Positions 50,392 to 58,382 of a stretch of DNA of 64,000 bases are shown here, in pieces. Both the position numbers and the translations under genes were made by a program. How positions within the stretch are numbered: the first letter of the stretch is position 1; each line of letters opens with the position of its first letter. The stretch comes from Brevibacillus sp. JNUCC-41 (GTDB lineage: Bacteria > Bacillota > Bacilli > Bacillales > DSM-1321). The DNA is taken from positions 5,426,699 to 5,490,698 of the forward strand of contig NZ_CP062163.1 of assembly GCF_014844095.1 (NCBI RefSeq). The letters are read 5' to 3'. The notes below the pieces were generated by a model that was not told where the DNA came from, made no database searches, and saw only the letters and a program-made list of their open reading frames with translations.

Positions 50392-51237
50392 ATGAAGAAA
50401 CGTATAAACGTAATCGCAAACGAAGAATCATACAATAACCTATCTTCTTTCATATATATAGAAGAATTAAATAAAACAGTACGAGTTTATAGAAAACTTA
50501 TTCATGAGGGTATTAAGCGTGTTGATGTACAAGCAAGACTTATTGCACTCCTGGATCTTTTAAAGCGTCACAGCTGCAAGCAAATCGGTGTGAGCTATAT
50601 GTGTAAGAATACAATTGCAGCCAAGCTTGAAGTTTCATATAAAACAGTTCAACGTTTAATGAAGAAACTTGAAGACCTCGACATGATCCGCCAGGTGCAC
50701 ATGAAAAGAAAAAAAGATATGATGCAAACAGCTAACGCTATTATCATTCAGCCTGTGAAAGAAGAAATGTCCGACAAGGCCCCTGTGAAAGAGTCCAAGA
50801 AGTGTCCGGCCATTAAAACAACTACTTCTTTCTTAAAACAAAATATTAAAAACAATAAACGTAAAACAGTTGCTCAATTCTCTCATGTGGGTAATTCTCT
50901 AGATAACTCACTAAAACAAGCGAATTTTGTTGCCCATTGGGTTCCAGGTGTATTTAGTAACCTAGTAGGTTCATTCTACGAAAAAGCTGAAACTATACAG
51001 GAATTTTGGAAGGTTATTAAGCAATGTAATAGAGTGGTTGATTATTCTATTAACAAAAGAGCATTCACGGGTAAACAAGAAATAGAAATAGGCACCAAAG
51101 CATTCAAGGAATTTGCTATGAAGGTTAAAAGTGGAGTAAATATGCGTAAAGGGCCATTTGCTTACTTCAATGGGGTCGTGAACAAACTTATGAACGATTT
51201 TTACTTTAATGCTGATTTTATGGAAAACCTTAATTAA
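50392..51237 (+). CDS. Winged-helix protein, replication-initiator-like
   Basis: 281-residue, strongly basic protein. An N-terminal winged-helix region (about 45-105; CKNTIAAKLEVSYKTVQRLMKKLEDLDMIRQ) is followed by a Lys-rich linker and a C-terminal helical domain ending in a GPFAYFNGVVNKLMNDFYF-type motif, which resembles DnaD/replication-initiator-like tails of Bacillus plasmid and phage HTH proteins. AAGGAG lies 11 bases before ATG 50392. An in-frame extension to 50326 exists but would run through the terminator hairpin. Function not certain; the plasmid-like leader supports a replication role. Confidence 0.6.
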   Translation: MKKRINVIANEESYNNLSSFIYIEELNKTVRVYRKLIHEGIKRVDVQARLIALLDLLKRHSCKQIGVSYMCKNTIAAKLEVSYKTVQRLMKKLEDLDMIRQVHMKRKKDMMQTANAIIIQPVKEEMSDKAPVKESKKCPAIKTTTSFLKQNIKNNKRKTVAQFSHVGNSLDNSLKQANFVAHWVPGVFSNLVGSFYEKAETIQEFWKVIKQCNRVVDYSINKRAFTGKQEIEIGTKAFKEFAMKVKSGVNMRKGPFAYFNGVVNKLMNDFYFNADFMENLN

Positions 51238-51331
51238 ATTAAGAAAAGGTTTTTACCCACCTAGAATATTTTATTTCTTTAGTAGGTCTATCAATTCTCT
51301 TCAAAATCTTTTTCTATTAAAGATTTTTGCT

Positions 51332-51366
51332 GATTTTCTTAAGCAACTATCGGGGCAGGTTAGTGG
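51332..51366 (+). repeat. Dispersed repeat, half copy
   Basis: Right half of the approximately 85-bp repeat (CTATCGGGGCAGGTTAGTGG), after the winged-helix gene and before the deacetylase gene end. Confidence 0.65.
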
Positions 51367-51397
51367 AAAAAGAGAGAAAATGATCTATCTCTCTTTT
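51366..51397 (-). terminator. Terminator at the end of the deacetylase gene
   Basis: AAAGAGAG / CTCTCTTT with a 12-base loop and T run on the minus strand; it overlaps the last codons. Confidence 0.7.
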
Positions 51398-52197
51398 ATG
51401 TCCATTTGTCTCCTTATGCGAAAATTTTCTCTTTTTGTAGGATAAATTTCAAAAGAGTCTGGAATTATTTGTGTCGACTGGTAGAGCAATTCAGATACAG
51501 TTACACATTTATACCCTCTATCGTATAAAAACCCCAAAATGTTATCTAATACAATAACTGTTTGAGAAGTCTTCGTATATTCACTACCATGCCAATCATG
51601 AAATAGAATGATATTACCTGGTTTTACTCCTTTTGTTATATAATTATAAATTTGAATTGCGGGTGGATTTGCCCAATCACGAGAGTCCTGACCCCATGAC
51701 CATAAAACGACATCTTTTTCGTTTTTTAAAGCAGTATTAATAATTAAATCATTATAAAAACCACCTACTGGTCGGTAAAGGGTCGTTTTTAAACCAACTG
51801 ACTTCTGTATAATTTTATCTGTTTCTTCTAATTCTGATGATAATTTTGCTGATGTAATATTTCCGTATATATGATGATAAGTATGATTGGCAATTTCGTG
51901 TCCTTCTTTTACTTCCCGTTTTAATAGTTCAGGAAATCTTATTACTTTATTACCAGCTACAAAAAAGGTGGCTTTAGCATCATATTTAGCTAATATATCA
52001 AGTATTTGTGAGGTAAGAAACGGATGAGGTCCATCATCAAAAGTAATGGCAACTAATTTTTCCTTTGTGTTAACTTCCCAAATAACATGTCCAGTTTTTT
52101 CATATTCCTCACGACTTTTAGTGGATGCGGACACATTTATTTGAAAGGAGAAGAAAGGAAACAATAAAAGAAAGATAAAAAACAATATTTTTTTCAT
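51385..52197 (-). CDS. Polysaccharide deacetylase (NodB homology domain)
   Basis: 270-residue secreted or membrane-attached protein with a signal peptide (about 1-24). The NodB domain shows motif 1 TFDDGPHPF, motif 2 HEIANHTYHH (HxxxH metal ligands), motif 3 RPVGGFYN and motif 5 LFHDWHG. These enzymes remove acetyl groups from peptidoglycan or chitin-like sugars. Motif 3 differs from the common RPPYG form. Start ATG 52197 with GAGGAGTG upstream. AT-richer than the core genes; accessory. Confidence 0.85.
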   Translation of the reverse strand: MKKILFFIFLLLFPFFSFQINVSASTKSREEYEKTGHVIWEVNTKEKLVAITFDDGPHPFLTSQILDILAKYDAKATFFVAGNKVIRFPELLKREVKEGHEIANHTYHHIYGNITSAKLSSELEETDKIIQKSVGLKTTLYRPVGGFYNDLIINTALKNEKDVVLWSWGQDSRDWANPPAIQIYNYITKGVKPGNIILFHDWHGSEYTKTSQTVIVLDNILGFLYDRGYKCVTVSELLYQSTQIIPDSFEIYPTKRENFRIRRQMDIKER

Positions 52198-52330
52198 TGG
52201 ACACACTCCTCATTTAACGACTTAGTTTATGATGCCCTTATTAAAACATTTAATGAAAAACATGAAATGATTGGCAGGATTTAGTTGCACATTTAGAAGG
52301 TTTTGTGCAATAAAAGATAAGGTGCTTGCT

Positions 52331-52410
52331 CAACTAATGGATGCTTTACTTCAATAAAGGAAGTTGTAGAGGCAGCCTTTTTCTTATGGCACTAATGGAG
52401 CAGGTTAGTT
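52331..52410 (+). repeat. Dispersed approximately 85-bp repeat, copy B
   Basis: Shares with the copy at 52962 the order CAACTAATGG / GGCAGCCTTTTTCTTAT / ACTAAYGGRGCAGGTTAGTT. Confidence 0.7.
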
Positions 52411-52479
52411 CCACAGAGGATAAAACTAAAATGAAATACGAACCTATATTATTATTTATTTGAAGTAAAGGAGGATAAG

Positions 52480-52950
52480 ATGAATACATATTGTAAGAGT
52501 GCATTGAATCAAATTAAAGTAGCTGTAACGACAATTATTGAGATGATAGAAAAATTAGAAGAAAACGACTTACAAAAAAGACCTACACCCAATAAGCATT
52601 CCATAGGAGAGCTGTTAGAACACATTGCCATTATTGGTGAAGCTGATTCGCTTATATCGGACGGGGCATCCCAAGATATGATGAATAAATTTTATTCAAG
52701 TGTTTCATATAAAAGCCTAAATGAGATGAAAGGAGCGTTGATAAAAAATCATCAATTTTTAGAGGATAAATTTATGAATTTTACAGAAGTCGAACTTCAA
52801 GAGGAAATTACTTCTTATTGGGGAGTTACTTACTCACGATATGAATGGTTGCTAGAGATTGTTGCTCACGTTTATCATCACAGAGGACAATTACACTCTA
52901 TGCTGGTTCATTGTTATGGGAAAGACCCAAAAGTTCCATTATTTAAATAG
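52480..52950 (+). CDS. DinB family protein
   Basis: 156-residue four-helix protein of the DinB/YfiT superfamily. Candidate metal ligands are His in LLEHIAIIGE and the HVYHHRGQLH segment near the C-terminus. Such proteins include metal-dependent thiol transferases and damage-inducible proteins of unknown role. AAAGGAGG lies 7 bases before the ATG. Flanked on both sides by copies of the dispersed repeat, as if it were a cassette. Confidence 0.8.
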   Translation: MNTYCKSALNQIKVAVTTIIEMIEKLEENDLQKRPTPNKHSIGELLEHIAIIGEADSLISDGASQDMMNKFYSSVSYKSLNEMKGALIKNHQFLEDKFMNFTEVELQEEITSYWGVTYSRYEWLLEIVAHVYHHRGQLHSMLVHCYGKDPKVPLFK

Positions 52951-52961
52951 ATTTTACTATT

Positions 52962-53049
52962 CAACAAACGGGTGCGTTAGCTGAGAATCAGAGCTGTCTT
53001 TAAGGCAGCCTTTTTCTTATACTAACGGGGCAGATTAGTTGAATAAGGG
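52962..53049 (+). repeat. Dispersed approximately 85-bp repeat, copy C
   Basis: Most complete copy: ACGGGTGCGTTAGCTGA, the small hairpin GCTGTCTTTAAGGCAGC, CTTTTTCTTAT, then ACTAACGGGGCAGATTAGTT and GAATAAGGG. Confidence 0.75.
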
Positions 53050-53060
53050 CCCTACCACAT
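53045..53060 (+). repeat. Left arm of an inverted repeat around the degU-like gene
   Basis: AAGGGCCCTACCACAT; the right arm (54037-54053) is its inverted copy with one substitution and one indel. Confidence 0.5.
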
Positions 53061-53224
53061 GATTTAAGATTCAGTGAAAAAGTCCAATTTTTTCTAAACA
53101 ACAATATAACCTCAAAAAAAAACGAGCCTTTAGAATTGCTTATAAGGCTCTTTTCGTGAGAAAAGTCCGTCTCTTCAGCACGCATTGCGAAAACTGAAGA
53201 GCCAGACTTATCATAAGTTGAAAA

Positions 53225-53896
53225 TTATTTCACTTCTACCCAGCCGTTTTTAATAGCTAGAACAACAGCTTGTGTACGGTCGTTTACCTCCATTTTTTGA
53301 AGAATGTTACTCACATGGTTTTTTACTGTTTTTTCACTGATGTTTAAGGTTTCGCCGCCGGCACGGTTGCTTTTTCCGTCTGCTAAAAGTTGAAGAACTT
53401 CACACTCGCGTCGAGTCAATAGGTGAAGAGGTCTTCTGATCTCTACAGCATGCACTGAATCACGATCAGCAGCTAAACGGCAATATTCTTTGACTAGATT
53501 ATGTGTCACCTTCGGATGAAGGTATGAGCCACCTTCTGCGACTACACGAACAGCATTAATCAACGTATCGGCGTCCATTTCTTTCAACAGATAACCTTGT
53601 GCTCCTGTTTTCAATGCATGCTGTACATAGTTTTCATCATCATGAATCGATAAAATGATGACTTTCGTTTTAGGGTAACGGTTTACAAGCATTTTAGTCG
53701 CTTCAACACCGTTCATATTCTGCATGTTGATATCCATGATAACAACATCTGGTTTGTGTGTTTCAACAAGATCCATAGCATCGCTTCCATCATCGCCTTC
53801 GGCAACAACATCAAAGGATGATTCAAAATCTAATATACGCTTAACGCCTTCACGGAAAAGCTGATGGTCATCGATAATGATGATACTAGTCTTCAA
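53225..53896 (-). CDS. degU: Orphan DegU-type response regulator
   Basis: 223-residue NarL/LuxR-type regulator very close to DegU. Receiver domain (1-120) with acidic pocket DD at 9-10, phospho-acceptor Asp55 (IMDINM) and Lys in [11 protein letters not shown]-terminal helix-turn-helix (about 155-215; [16 protein letters not shown]). No DegS-type kinase gene is adjacent, so this is a stand-alone copy, probably additional to a degSU pair elsewhere. The helix-turn-helix has NRAGGETLN where DegU has a GIGESL-type turn, which may alter DNA binding. Confidence 0.88.
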   Translation of the reverse strand: MKTSIIIIDDHQLFREGVKRILDFESSFDVVAEGDDGSDAMDLVETHKPDVVIMDINMQNMNGVEATKMLVNRYPKTKVIILSIHDDENYVQHALKTGAQGYLLKEMDADTLINAVRVVAEGGSYLHPKVTHNLVKEYCRLAADRDSVHAVEIRRPLHLLTRRECEVLQLLADGKSNRAGGETLNISEKTVKNHVSNILQKMEVNDRTQAVVLAIKNGWVEVK

Positions 53897-54036
53897 CGGC
53901 TTCTTCCTCCTAATTTATACAAATGCCTATTCTCTAAAATTTATAAATGATAGGGAATTTTCTTTTCAGCAGCATTTACAGAAAGAATAGCATATTTTTC
54001 GTTTTGGGGATAATCCTTTTTCTTAACTTTATGGCG

Positions 54037-54053
54037 ATGTGGTAGGACCCCTT
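54037..54053 (-). repeat. Right arm of the inverted repeat around the degU-like gene
   Basis: ATGTGGTAGGACCCCTT, the inverted counterpart of 53045-53060. Confidence 0.5.
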
Positions 54054-54240
54054 TTAAGACATTAAGAAATGAATAATGCCAACAATCAGAAAAATATAAC
54101 CAAATCCAATTAACAATTTAGGATTATTCATTTGAGTAGTAAGCTCTTCTAGTAGATCTTGAGGCAAAACTTGAATAACCAATTGCTAAAAATAGTCCTC
54201 CCCCTAATAGATAAAGAATTGCTACACCATATTTTCTCAA
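54054..54240 (-). pseudogene. Frameshifted small membrane protein
   Basis: From TTG 54240 one frame reads LRKYGVAILYLLGGGLFLAIGY, a membrane helix. After a one-base shift near 54175 the next frame continues QVLPQDLLEELTTQMNNPKL and a second membrane helix IGFGYIFLIVGIIHFLMS, ending at 54054. Together they make a plausible two-span protein of about 61 residues. Start codon and ribosome binding site are weak. Family not recognised. Confidence 0.5.
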
Positions 54241-54393
54241 TCTAAAGTCACCATTTATTTTTCTTTTTTAATTTATTTTTAACGTAATTTTCATAGGATG
54301 TTCAGGTTCCTTCGATACACTTAGAATGCTTGTTTCTGGTCAACTTGATTTTAAATGAGAAACCAAAACCATATAAGCAAGGAGATGAACAAT

Positions 54394-55005
54394 ATGAACT
54401 ATGAAATATTTCAATGGATTAACGGTTGGTCCGGCCATTTCTCTTATCTAGATAGAGGAATGATATTCATCACTAATAGCGTTCCTTATGTGGTAATCGC
54501 ACTTATGTTGTTCCTATGGTTTATTGCAAACAAAGAAAAACGAGCGGAAAAACAGTACACAGCTATATACGCTGTTTTTTCTTGCTTACTTGGATTGTTC
54601 ATAAACGCAATCCTTCACCTTGTCTACTATCATCCACGTCCATTCGTGGCACACCATGTTCATCAGTTAATACTGCATCCTGCTGACTCTTCGTTTGTAA
54701 GTGATCACTCGGTATTAGTATTCTCCATAGCATGTACGATGGTGCTACGAAACGACTCGTGGAAGTATCCCGTATTAGTATGGGCTATTATTGTTGGCAT
54801 TTCGCGTATATTCGTCGGAGTCCATTATCCTGCAGACGTGATTGGTGGCGTCCTTATTTCATATGGGGCAAGCATATTCGTTATGCAATCTTCCAAAAAA
54901 TTGGAGCCTTTGGTACAAGTAGTGTTCTACATGTATGACAGATTAACGAAACATATCCCTTTCCTTGCTAAGTACAGCCATAAAGACCTAAGTCAAGAAA
55001 GATAA
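54394..55005 (+). CDS. bcrC: BcrC-type undecaprenyl-diphosphatase (PAP2 family)
   Basis: 203-residue PAP2 membrane phosphatase resembling B. subtilis BcrC in start (MNYEIFQWINGWS), length and motifs: YYHPRPFVAHHVH, SDHS and SRIFVGVHYPADVIGG. It recycles the lipid carrier by dephosphorylating undecaprenyl pyrophosphate and gives bacitracin resistance. The usual PSDH is VSDH here. ATG 54394 is placed 9 bases after AAGGAG. In this accessory setting it may be a second copy. Confidence 0.88.
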   Translation: MNYEIFQWINGWSGHFSYLDRGMIFITNSVPYVVIALMLFLWFIANKEKRAEKQYTAIYAVFSCLLGLFINAILHLVYYHPRPFVAHHVHQLILHPADSSFVSDHSVLVFSIACTMVLRNDSWKYPVLVWAIIVGISRIFVGVHYPADVIGGVLISYGASIFVMQSSKKLEPLVQVVFYMYDRLTKHIPFLAKYSHKDLSQER

Positions 55006-55014
55006 AGGGTTTTT

Positions 55015-55185
55015 TCTAATGGAAAATCGGCTGTAATAAGAGTTGAAATCCTATGGTTAATTGATAAACAGACTTTTTCTTATTATGGGGAAATGGTTGT
55101 ACTTTCTATTTTTGTAAAAGATGGAAATTACTTTGTGACAGTGACTACTTCCAAAAAGGAGATGAGTTCCATTAAAGAAAACTAA
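55015..55185 (+). pseudogene. Start-less gene fragment
   Basis: An open frame ending at 55185 with protein-like content (SNGKSAVIRVEILWLID, then GEMVVLSIFVKDGNYFVTVTT, then KKEMSSIKEN) but no usable start before the internal ATG 55093. Looks like the C-terminus of a small protein. Family not recognised. Confidence 0.3.
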
Positions 55186-55230
55186 GCATTTTCTAAACAA
55201 ACTGAAATGGTCCAACCTTCAGGTCGGTAA

Positions 55231-55395
55231 ATGATAAGCAAAGAATCACAAGTCACCATATTTTTTGGAATCGTCAAGATTATGGCAACCACTGTGGGAG
55301 AAACAGCGCAGACTTCCTTAATGATTAACTTGGCTTTGGATGGGTACCCTTATTTAGAGAGAGAAATAAAATTAAGTTGTGGGAAACCACTTTAA
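55231..55395 (+). pseudogene. Truncated N-terminus of a COG4705-type membrane protein
   Basis: A 54-codon frame. Residues 7-37 (QVTIFFGIVKIMATTVGETAQ...) match the first repeat of the downstream protein (QVTIFFWIIKVLCTTVGETFA...) at many positions, then the frame degenerates and stops. It is the scrap of a second, diverged copy placed just before the intact gene. Confidence 0.65.
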
Positions 55396-55411
55396 AGAAA
55401 GGAAATTATAT

Positions 55412-56617
55412 ATGCAAGAAAACCAAAATAAAATGAAAATTTTACTTAACAAAGTGCCACAAGTGACGATTTTCTTTTGGATCATCAAAGTTTTGTGTAC
55501 AACTGTTGGTGAAACATTTGCTGATTACATCAATTTCAACATTGGACTTGGTTTAACTCTTACTACCATTATTATGGGAGTTGCGTTTTTTATTGCATTG
55601 TTTTTTCAATTTAAAGCAAACAAATATGTTCCAGCCATTTACTGGGTAACAGTTGTTCTTATAAGCGTATTTGGAACACTTGTAACGGATAATTTGACAG
55701 ATAATATGGGCGTACCACTTGAGGTTAGTACAGCTGTATTCTCGGTGTTACTAGGACTGACTTTTCTATTTTGGTATCTTAGTGAAAAAACACTTTCGAT
55801 CCACTCGATTTTCACTAGAAAAAGAGAAGTTTTCTACTGGCTTACGGTCCTTTTCACCTTTGCACTTGGAACAGCGGTCGGCGATTTATATTCCGAACAA
55901 CTTGGTTTTGGTTATCTTAACACAGGAATAGGTGTTGTTATTATTATTGCTCTTGTGTTCTTAGCTTATAAATTTTTGAAACTTGACGGAGTATTAGCTT
56001 TCTGGATTGCGTATATTTTAACTCGTCCGCTTGGAGCGTCAATTGGAGATTACCTATCTCAACCAAAAGTAAATGGCGGATTAGGACTCGGGACAACCGT
56101 TACGAGTGTGATTTTTCTTATCGCTATTTTAGCAATCATCGTTTTCCTTGCCGTTTCAAAAATTGATACAAATGCAAAAAGTGATATAGCGGAAACAAAC
56201 CAAAGTAATGCAAATAAGAAACATGTGCTAACACAAACGATTGTTGTACTCGTAATTTTCTTAGTGGTTGGTATAGGTGGTTATAACTGGCGCAGTAATA
56301 ATATTGCATCACAAGGTGCTGTAGAGCAAGCCACATTAGCGGGTCAATTAAATGATTTTGTTAAAATTGAAAATGATATGCTAAACGCTGTAAATAAAAA
56401 CGACTTTGCTTCAGCAAAAAAAGGCGCTGATAATTTGGAACATCAGTGGGATACACAAGAACCTAAGCTTCGAAAAATCGATGGCGCTACATGGACGAAA
56501 ATTGATGGAACAATTGATGTTGTATTAGCAGCAGTTCGTTCATCGAATCCTGATGTAAACAAGTGTAAAACAGCACTTAACAATTCACTTAGTACCATAA
56601 ACGCAGCAAATAAATAA
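55412..56617 (+). CDS. COG4705-type membrane-anchored protein
   Basis: 401-residue membrane protein. Residues 18-245 contain four internal repeats, each with two hydrophobic segments and a GxxxxE/D signature between them: TTVGETFAD, FGTLVTDNLTD, LGTAVGDLYSE, LGASIGDYLS. A ninth span (about 277-295) is followed by an external C-terminal domain with a helical region. I place it in the uncharacterised COG4705 group. Start ATG 55412 with AAAGGAA upstream. Function unknown; the fourfold symmetry suggests a transporter or channel. Confidence 0.8.
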   Translation: MQENQNKMKILLNKVPQVTIFFWIIKVLCTTVGETFADYINFNIGLGLTLTTIIMGVAFFIALFFQFKANKYVPAIYWVTVVLISVFGTLVTDNLTDNMGVPLEVSTAVFSVLLGLTFLFWYLSEKTLSIHSIFTRKREVFYWLTVLFTFALGTAVGDLYSEQLGFGYLNTGIGVVIIIALVFLAYKFLKLDGVLAFWIAYILTRPLGASIGDYLSQPKVNGGLGLGTTVTSVIFLIAILAIIVFLAVSKIDTNAKSDIAETNQSNANKKHVLTQTIVVLVIFLVVGIGGYNWRSNNIASQGAVEQATLAGQLNDFVKIENDMLNAVNKNDFASAKKGADNLEHQWDTQEPKLRKIDGATWTKIDGTIDVVLAAVRSSNPDVNKCKTALNNSLSTINAANK

Positions 56618-56659
56618 TAATCTTAGGAATCGCCAATCGCGGTTCCTTTTTAAATGGAA

Positions 56660-56750
56660 CCCTTATTAAACTAACCTGCCCCTATAATTCAATAAGAAGA
56701 AGCTGCCTTAAAGACAGCTCCGATCTTAAGCTAACCTGCCCCGTTAGTGC
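56660..56750 (-). repeat. Dispersed approximately 85-bp repeat, copy D (inverted)
   Basis: Reverse complement of copy C's layout: ACTAACGGGGCAGGTTAGC, GCTGTCTTTAAGGCAGC, TTCTTAT, GGGGCAGGTTAGTTTAATAAGGG. It marks the edge between the accessory cluster and the prophage lysis genes. Confidence 0.75.
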
Positions 56751-56783
56751 CATAATTCAGTATTTATTTATTCTTCCACGTAT

Positions 56784-57767
56784 TTAAAACATCCTGTTCC
56801 AAGTGATAGGACCAACCTGCCCATCTTGGCTTAATCCTTGTCTCTTCTGATAAGCTTTTACAGATTTCGTTGTTTTTTTCCCAAACTTTCCATCCACATC
56901 CTTTTCAGCCATACCAGAAGCGCGTTGAACGCGTTTAATATCGACCTCTTTTATTCCTTTCACGCCTTCTTTCAACACGATTCCAGGATAAGGAACAATA
57001 GGTTTTGGTGTAACATCCACTTTCACATCTGGTTTTTTAATACTTTCTGGTTTAGCAACAACCTCTTTAGCATTACCAAAATTAATTTTCTGGCCAATTA
57101 TTAATTTAGTTGGATCGATACCAGGATTCGCTATTATTAAATCTTCAACTTGGACGCCACCAGTACCGTCCTTATGTGCAATACTCCATAAAGTGTCGCC
57201 TTCTTGAATTATATAAACATCAGGAGCCGGGGCTGGCTTGGATGGTGTTTTTGAACCTTTCCAATCAAAAGCATCTCTGTAGTTATATTGACAACAAGCC
57301 TTCCAGCTATAACCTGGCATTTCATTATGGGCTTTATCATACTTACCAATACCATCTTTAACAAGTGCAGCGTGTAGCTCTGCAATACTTGAAAGGGTAG
57401 CTTCGTCCATAATGTCATATCGATAATCACCAGCAACACAGATTCCAAGTGAGAACTGATTGCTATTCCCCACATGGTAGGTCCGACGGTTAATGTCATT
57501 TGCATATACAATCCTGGCCCTCTTACCATTTGGTGTATTAATTAGATTCTTAGGCTCTATTACAAACGCATAGCCACAACCAGGCCAACCGAGTGTATTT
57601 ACATGATAAGCTGCAAAGCTTGCGGCATCAGATCCACCCAAATTCTTTTTTGTTAAAGAATGATGCCATACACGGTGAGTAATTGATTTTGTTCGCATTG
57701 AGTAAGTACCCTTTGATACCAATTTACCTCTCATATCAATTAATTGAGGAAGGTTATTAAAGTTCAT
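56784..57767 (-). CDS. Phage endolysin: N-acetylmuramoyl-L-alanine amidase with LysM and PG-binding domains
   Basis: 327-residue enzyme. Amidase_2/PGRP catalytic domain (about 1-165; HRVWHHSLT and the C-terminal zinc-side motif around HNEMPGYSWKACCQ). One LysM repeat (about 184-228; VYIIQEGDTLWSIAHKDG). A C-terminal peptidoglycan-binding domain (about 268-327; DVDGKFGKKTTKSVKAYQKRQG). It cleaves the amide bond between MurNAc and the stem peptide for host lysis. Directly downstream of the holin gene. Confidence 0.92.
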   Translation of the reverse strand: MNFNNLPQLIDMRGKLVSKGTYSMRTKSITHRVWHHSLTKKNLGGSDAASFAAYHVNTLGWPGCGYAFVIEPKNLINTPNGKRARIVYANDINRRTYHVGNSNQFSLGICVAGDYRYDIMDEATLSSIAELHAALVKDGIGKYDKAHNEMPGYSWKACCQYNYRDAFDWKGSKTPSKPAPAPDVYIIQEGDTLWSIAHKDGTGGVQVEDLIIANPGIDPTKLIIGQKINFGNAKEVVAKPESIKKPDVKVDVTPKPIVPYPGIVLKEGVKGIKEVDIKRVQRASGMAEKDVDGKFGKKTTKSVKAYQKRQGLSQDGQVGPITWNRMF

Positions 57768-57823
57768 TTTCCATCGTCTCCTTTTAATTTAAATTAATAA
57801 TAAAAAGCCACCCGATGGGCAGC

Positions 57824-58069
57824 TTATTTTAATCCATTCTTTTTCAAGACTTCTTCTTGTTTTTGAGCTTTCTTAGTCACTAAATATTGATTCTTATATA
57901 CTCCATATAAAGCAAACCCAAGAGGGACAACAGCAGTAAGGAAGTTAATAAATGAGTTGATTGTATTTTCATTGAACCATTCAACCTGATAACCTAGGGA
58001 TTGAAAAAATAAAAGCAGTGCCCCCAGAGCACCGCCAATCATTGCTACATATTGTTTTATTTTATCCAT
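57824..58069 (-). CDS. Phage holin
   Basis: 81-residue protein with two transmembrane helices (about 8-27 and 40-58) and a Lys-rich C-terminus, matching small SPP1/phi29-related holins. AGGGGGG lies upstream of the ATG. Between xhlA and the amidase gene, the standard lysis-module order. It forms membrane lesions that release the amidase. Confidence 0.85.
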   Translation of the reverse strand: MDKIKQYVAMIGGALGALLLFFQSLGYQVEWFNENTINSFINFLTAVVPLGFALYGVYKNQYLVTKKAQKQEEVLKKNGLK

Positions 58070-58081
58070 AAATATTCCCCC

Positions 58082-58336
58082 CTAAATGTTTTTAATTGCT
58101 GCATAAAAAATGGCTACGGCTCCACCAATTAACGCAACAATTAGAGCGTTAGTAATTGTTCTCCGTAACCATTTCGTATCATCTTTAATATCAGTTAAGT
58201 CTGTTTTCATTTCTCGAATATCATGATCATGAAGCAGAGATTTGTCTTGAAGGTTTCTGATATCCTGTTTCATTAATACCCTATCAGCCTTTAATTCATC
58301 GATATCATTTTTAACCGCCTGTTGCCATGTGTCCAT
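58082..58336 (-). CDS. xhlA: XhlA-type phage hemolysin/holin partner
   Basis: 84-residue protein with a long amphipathic coiled-coil (about 1-58) and one C-terminal transmembrane helix (about 62-82), as in PBSX XhlA. I chose ATG 58336 (MDTWQQAVKND) because GGAGGAG lies 6-7 bases upstream; an in-frame TTG five codons earlier is possible. XhlA acts with the holin in lysis. Confidence 0.85.
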   Translation of the reverse strand: MDTWQQAVKNDIDELKADRVLMKQDIRNLQDKSLLHDHDIREMKTDLTDIKDDTKWLRRTITNALIVALIGGAVAIFYAAIKNI

Positions 58337-58382
58337 AGAATTCTCCTCCAATGTCCATGACCCCCTTTAATAAATTCTCTCT

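Noticed and set aside
52398..56760. The dispersed repeats as insertion-sequence ends
   Set aside because: No transposase frame lies between any pair, and target-site duplications are not visible; reported as repeats of unknown type only.
49694..56783. tRNA gene as integration target for the prophage
   Set aside because: I found no cloverleaf-like sequence or TTCRANNC-type arm in the gaps on either strand; the attachment site remains unknown.
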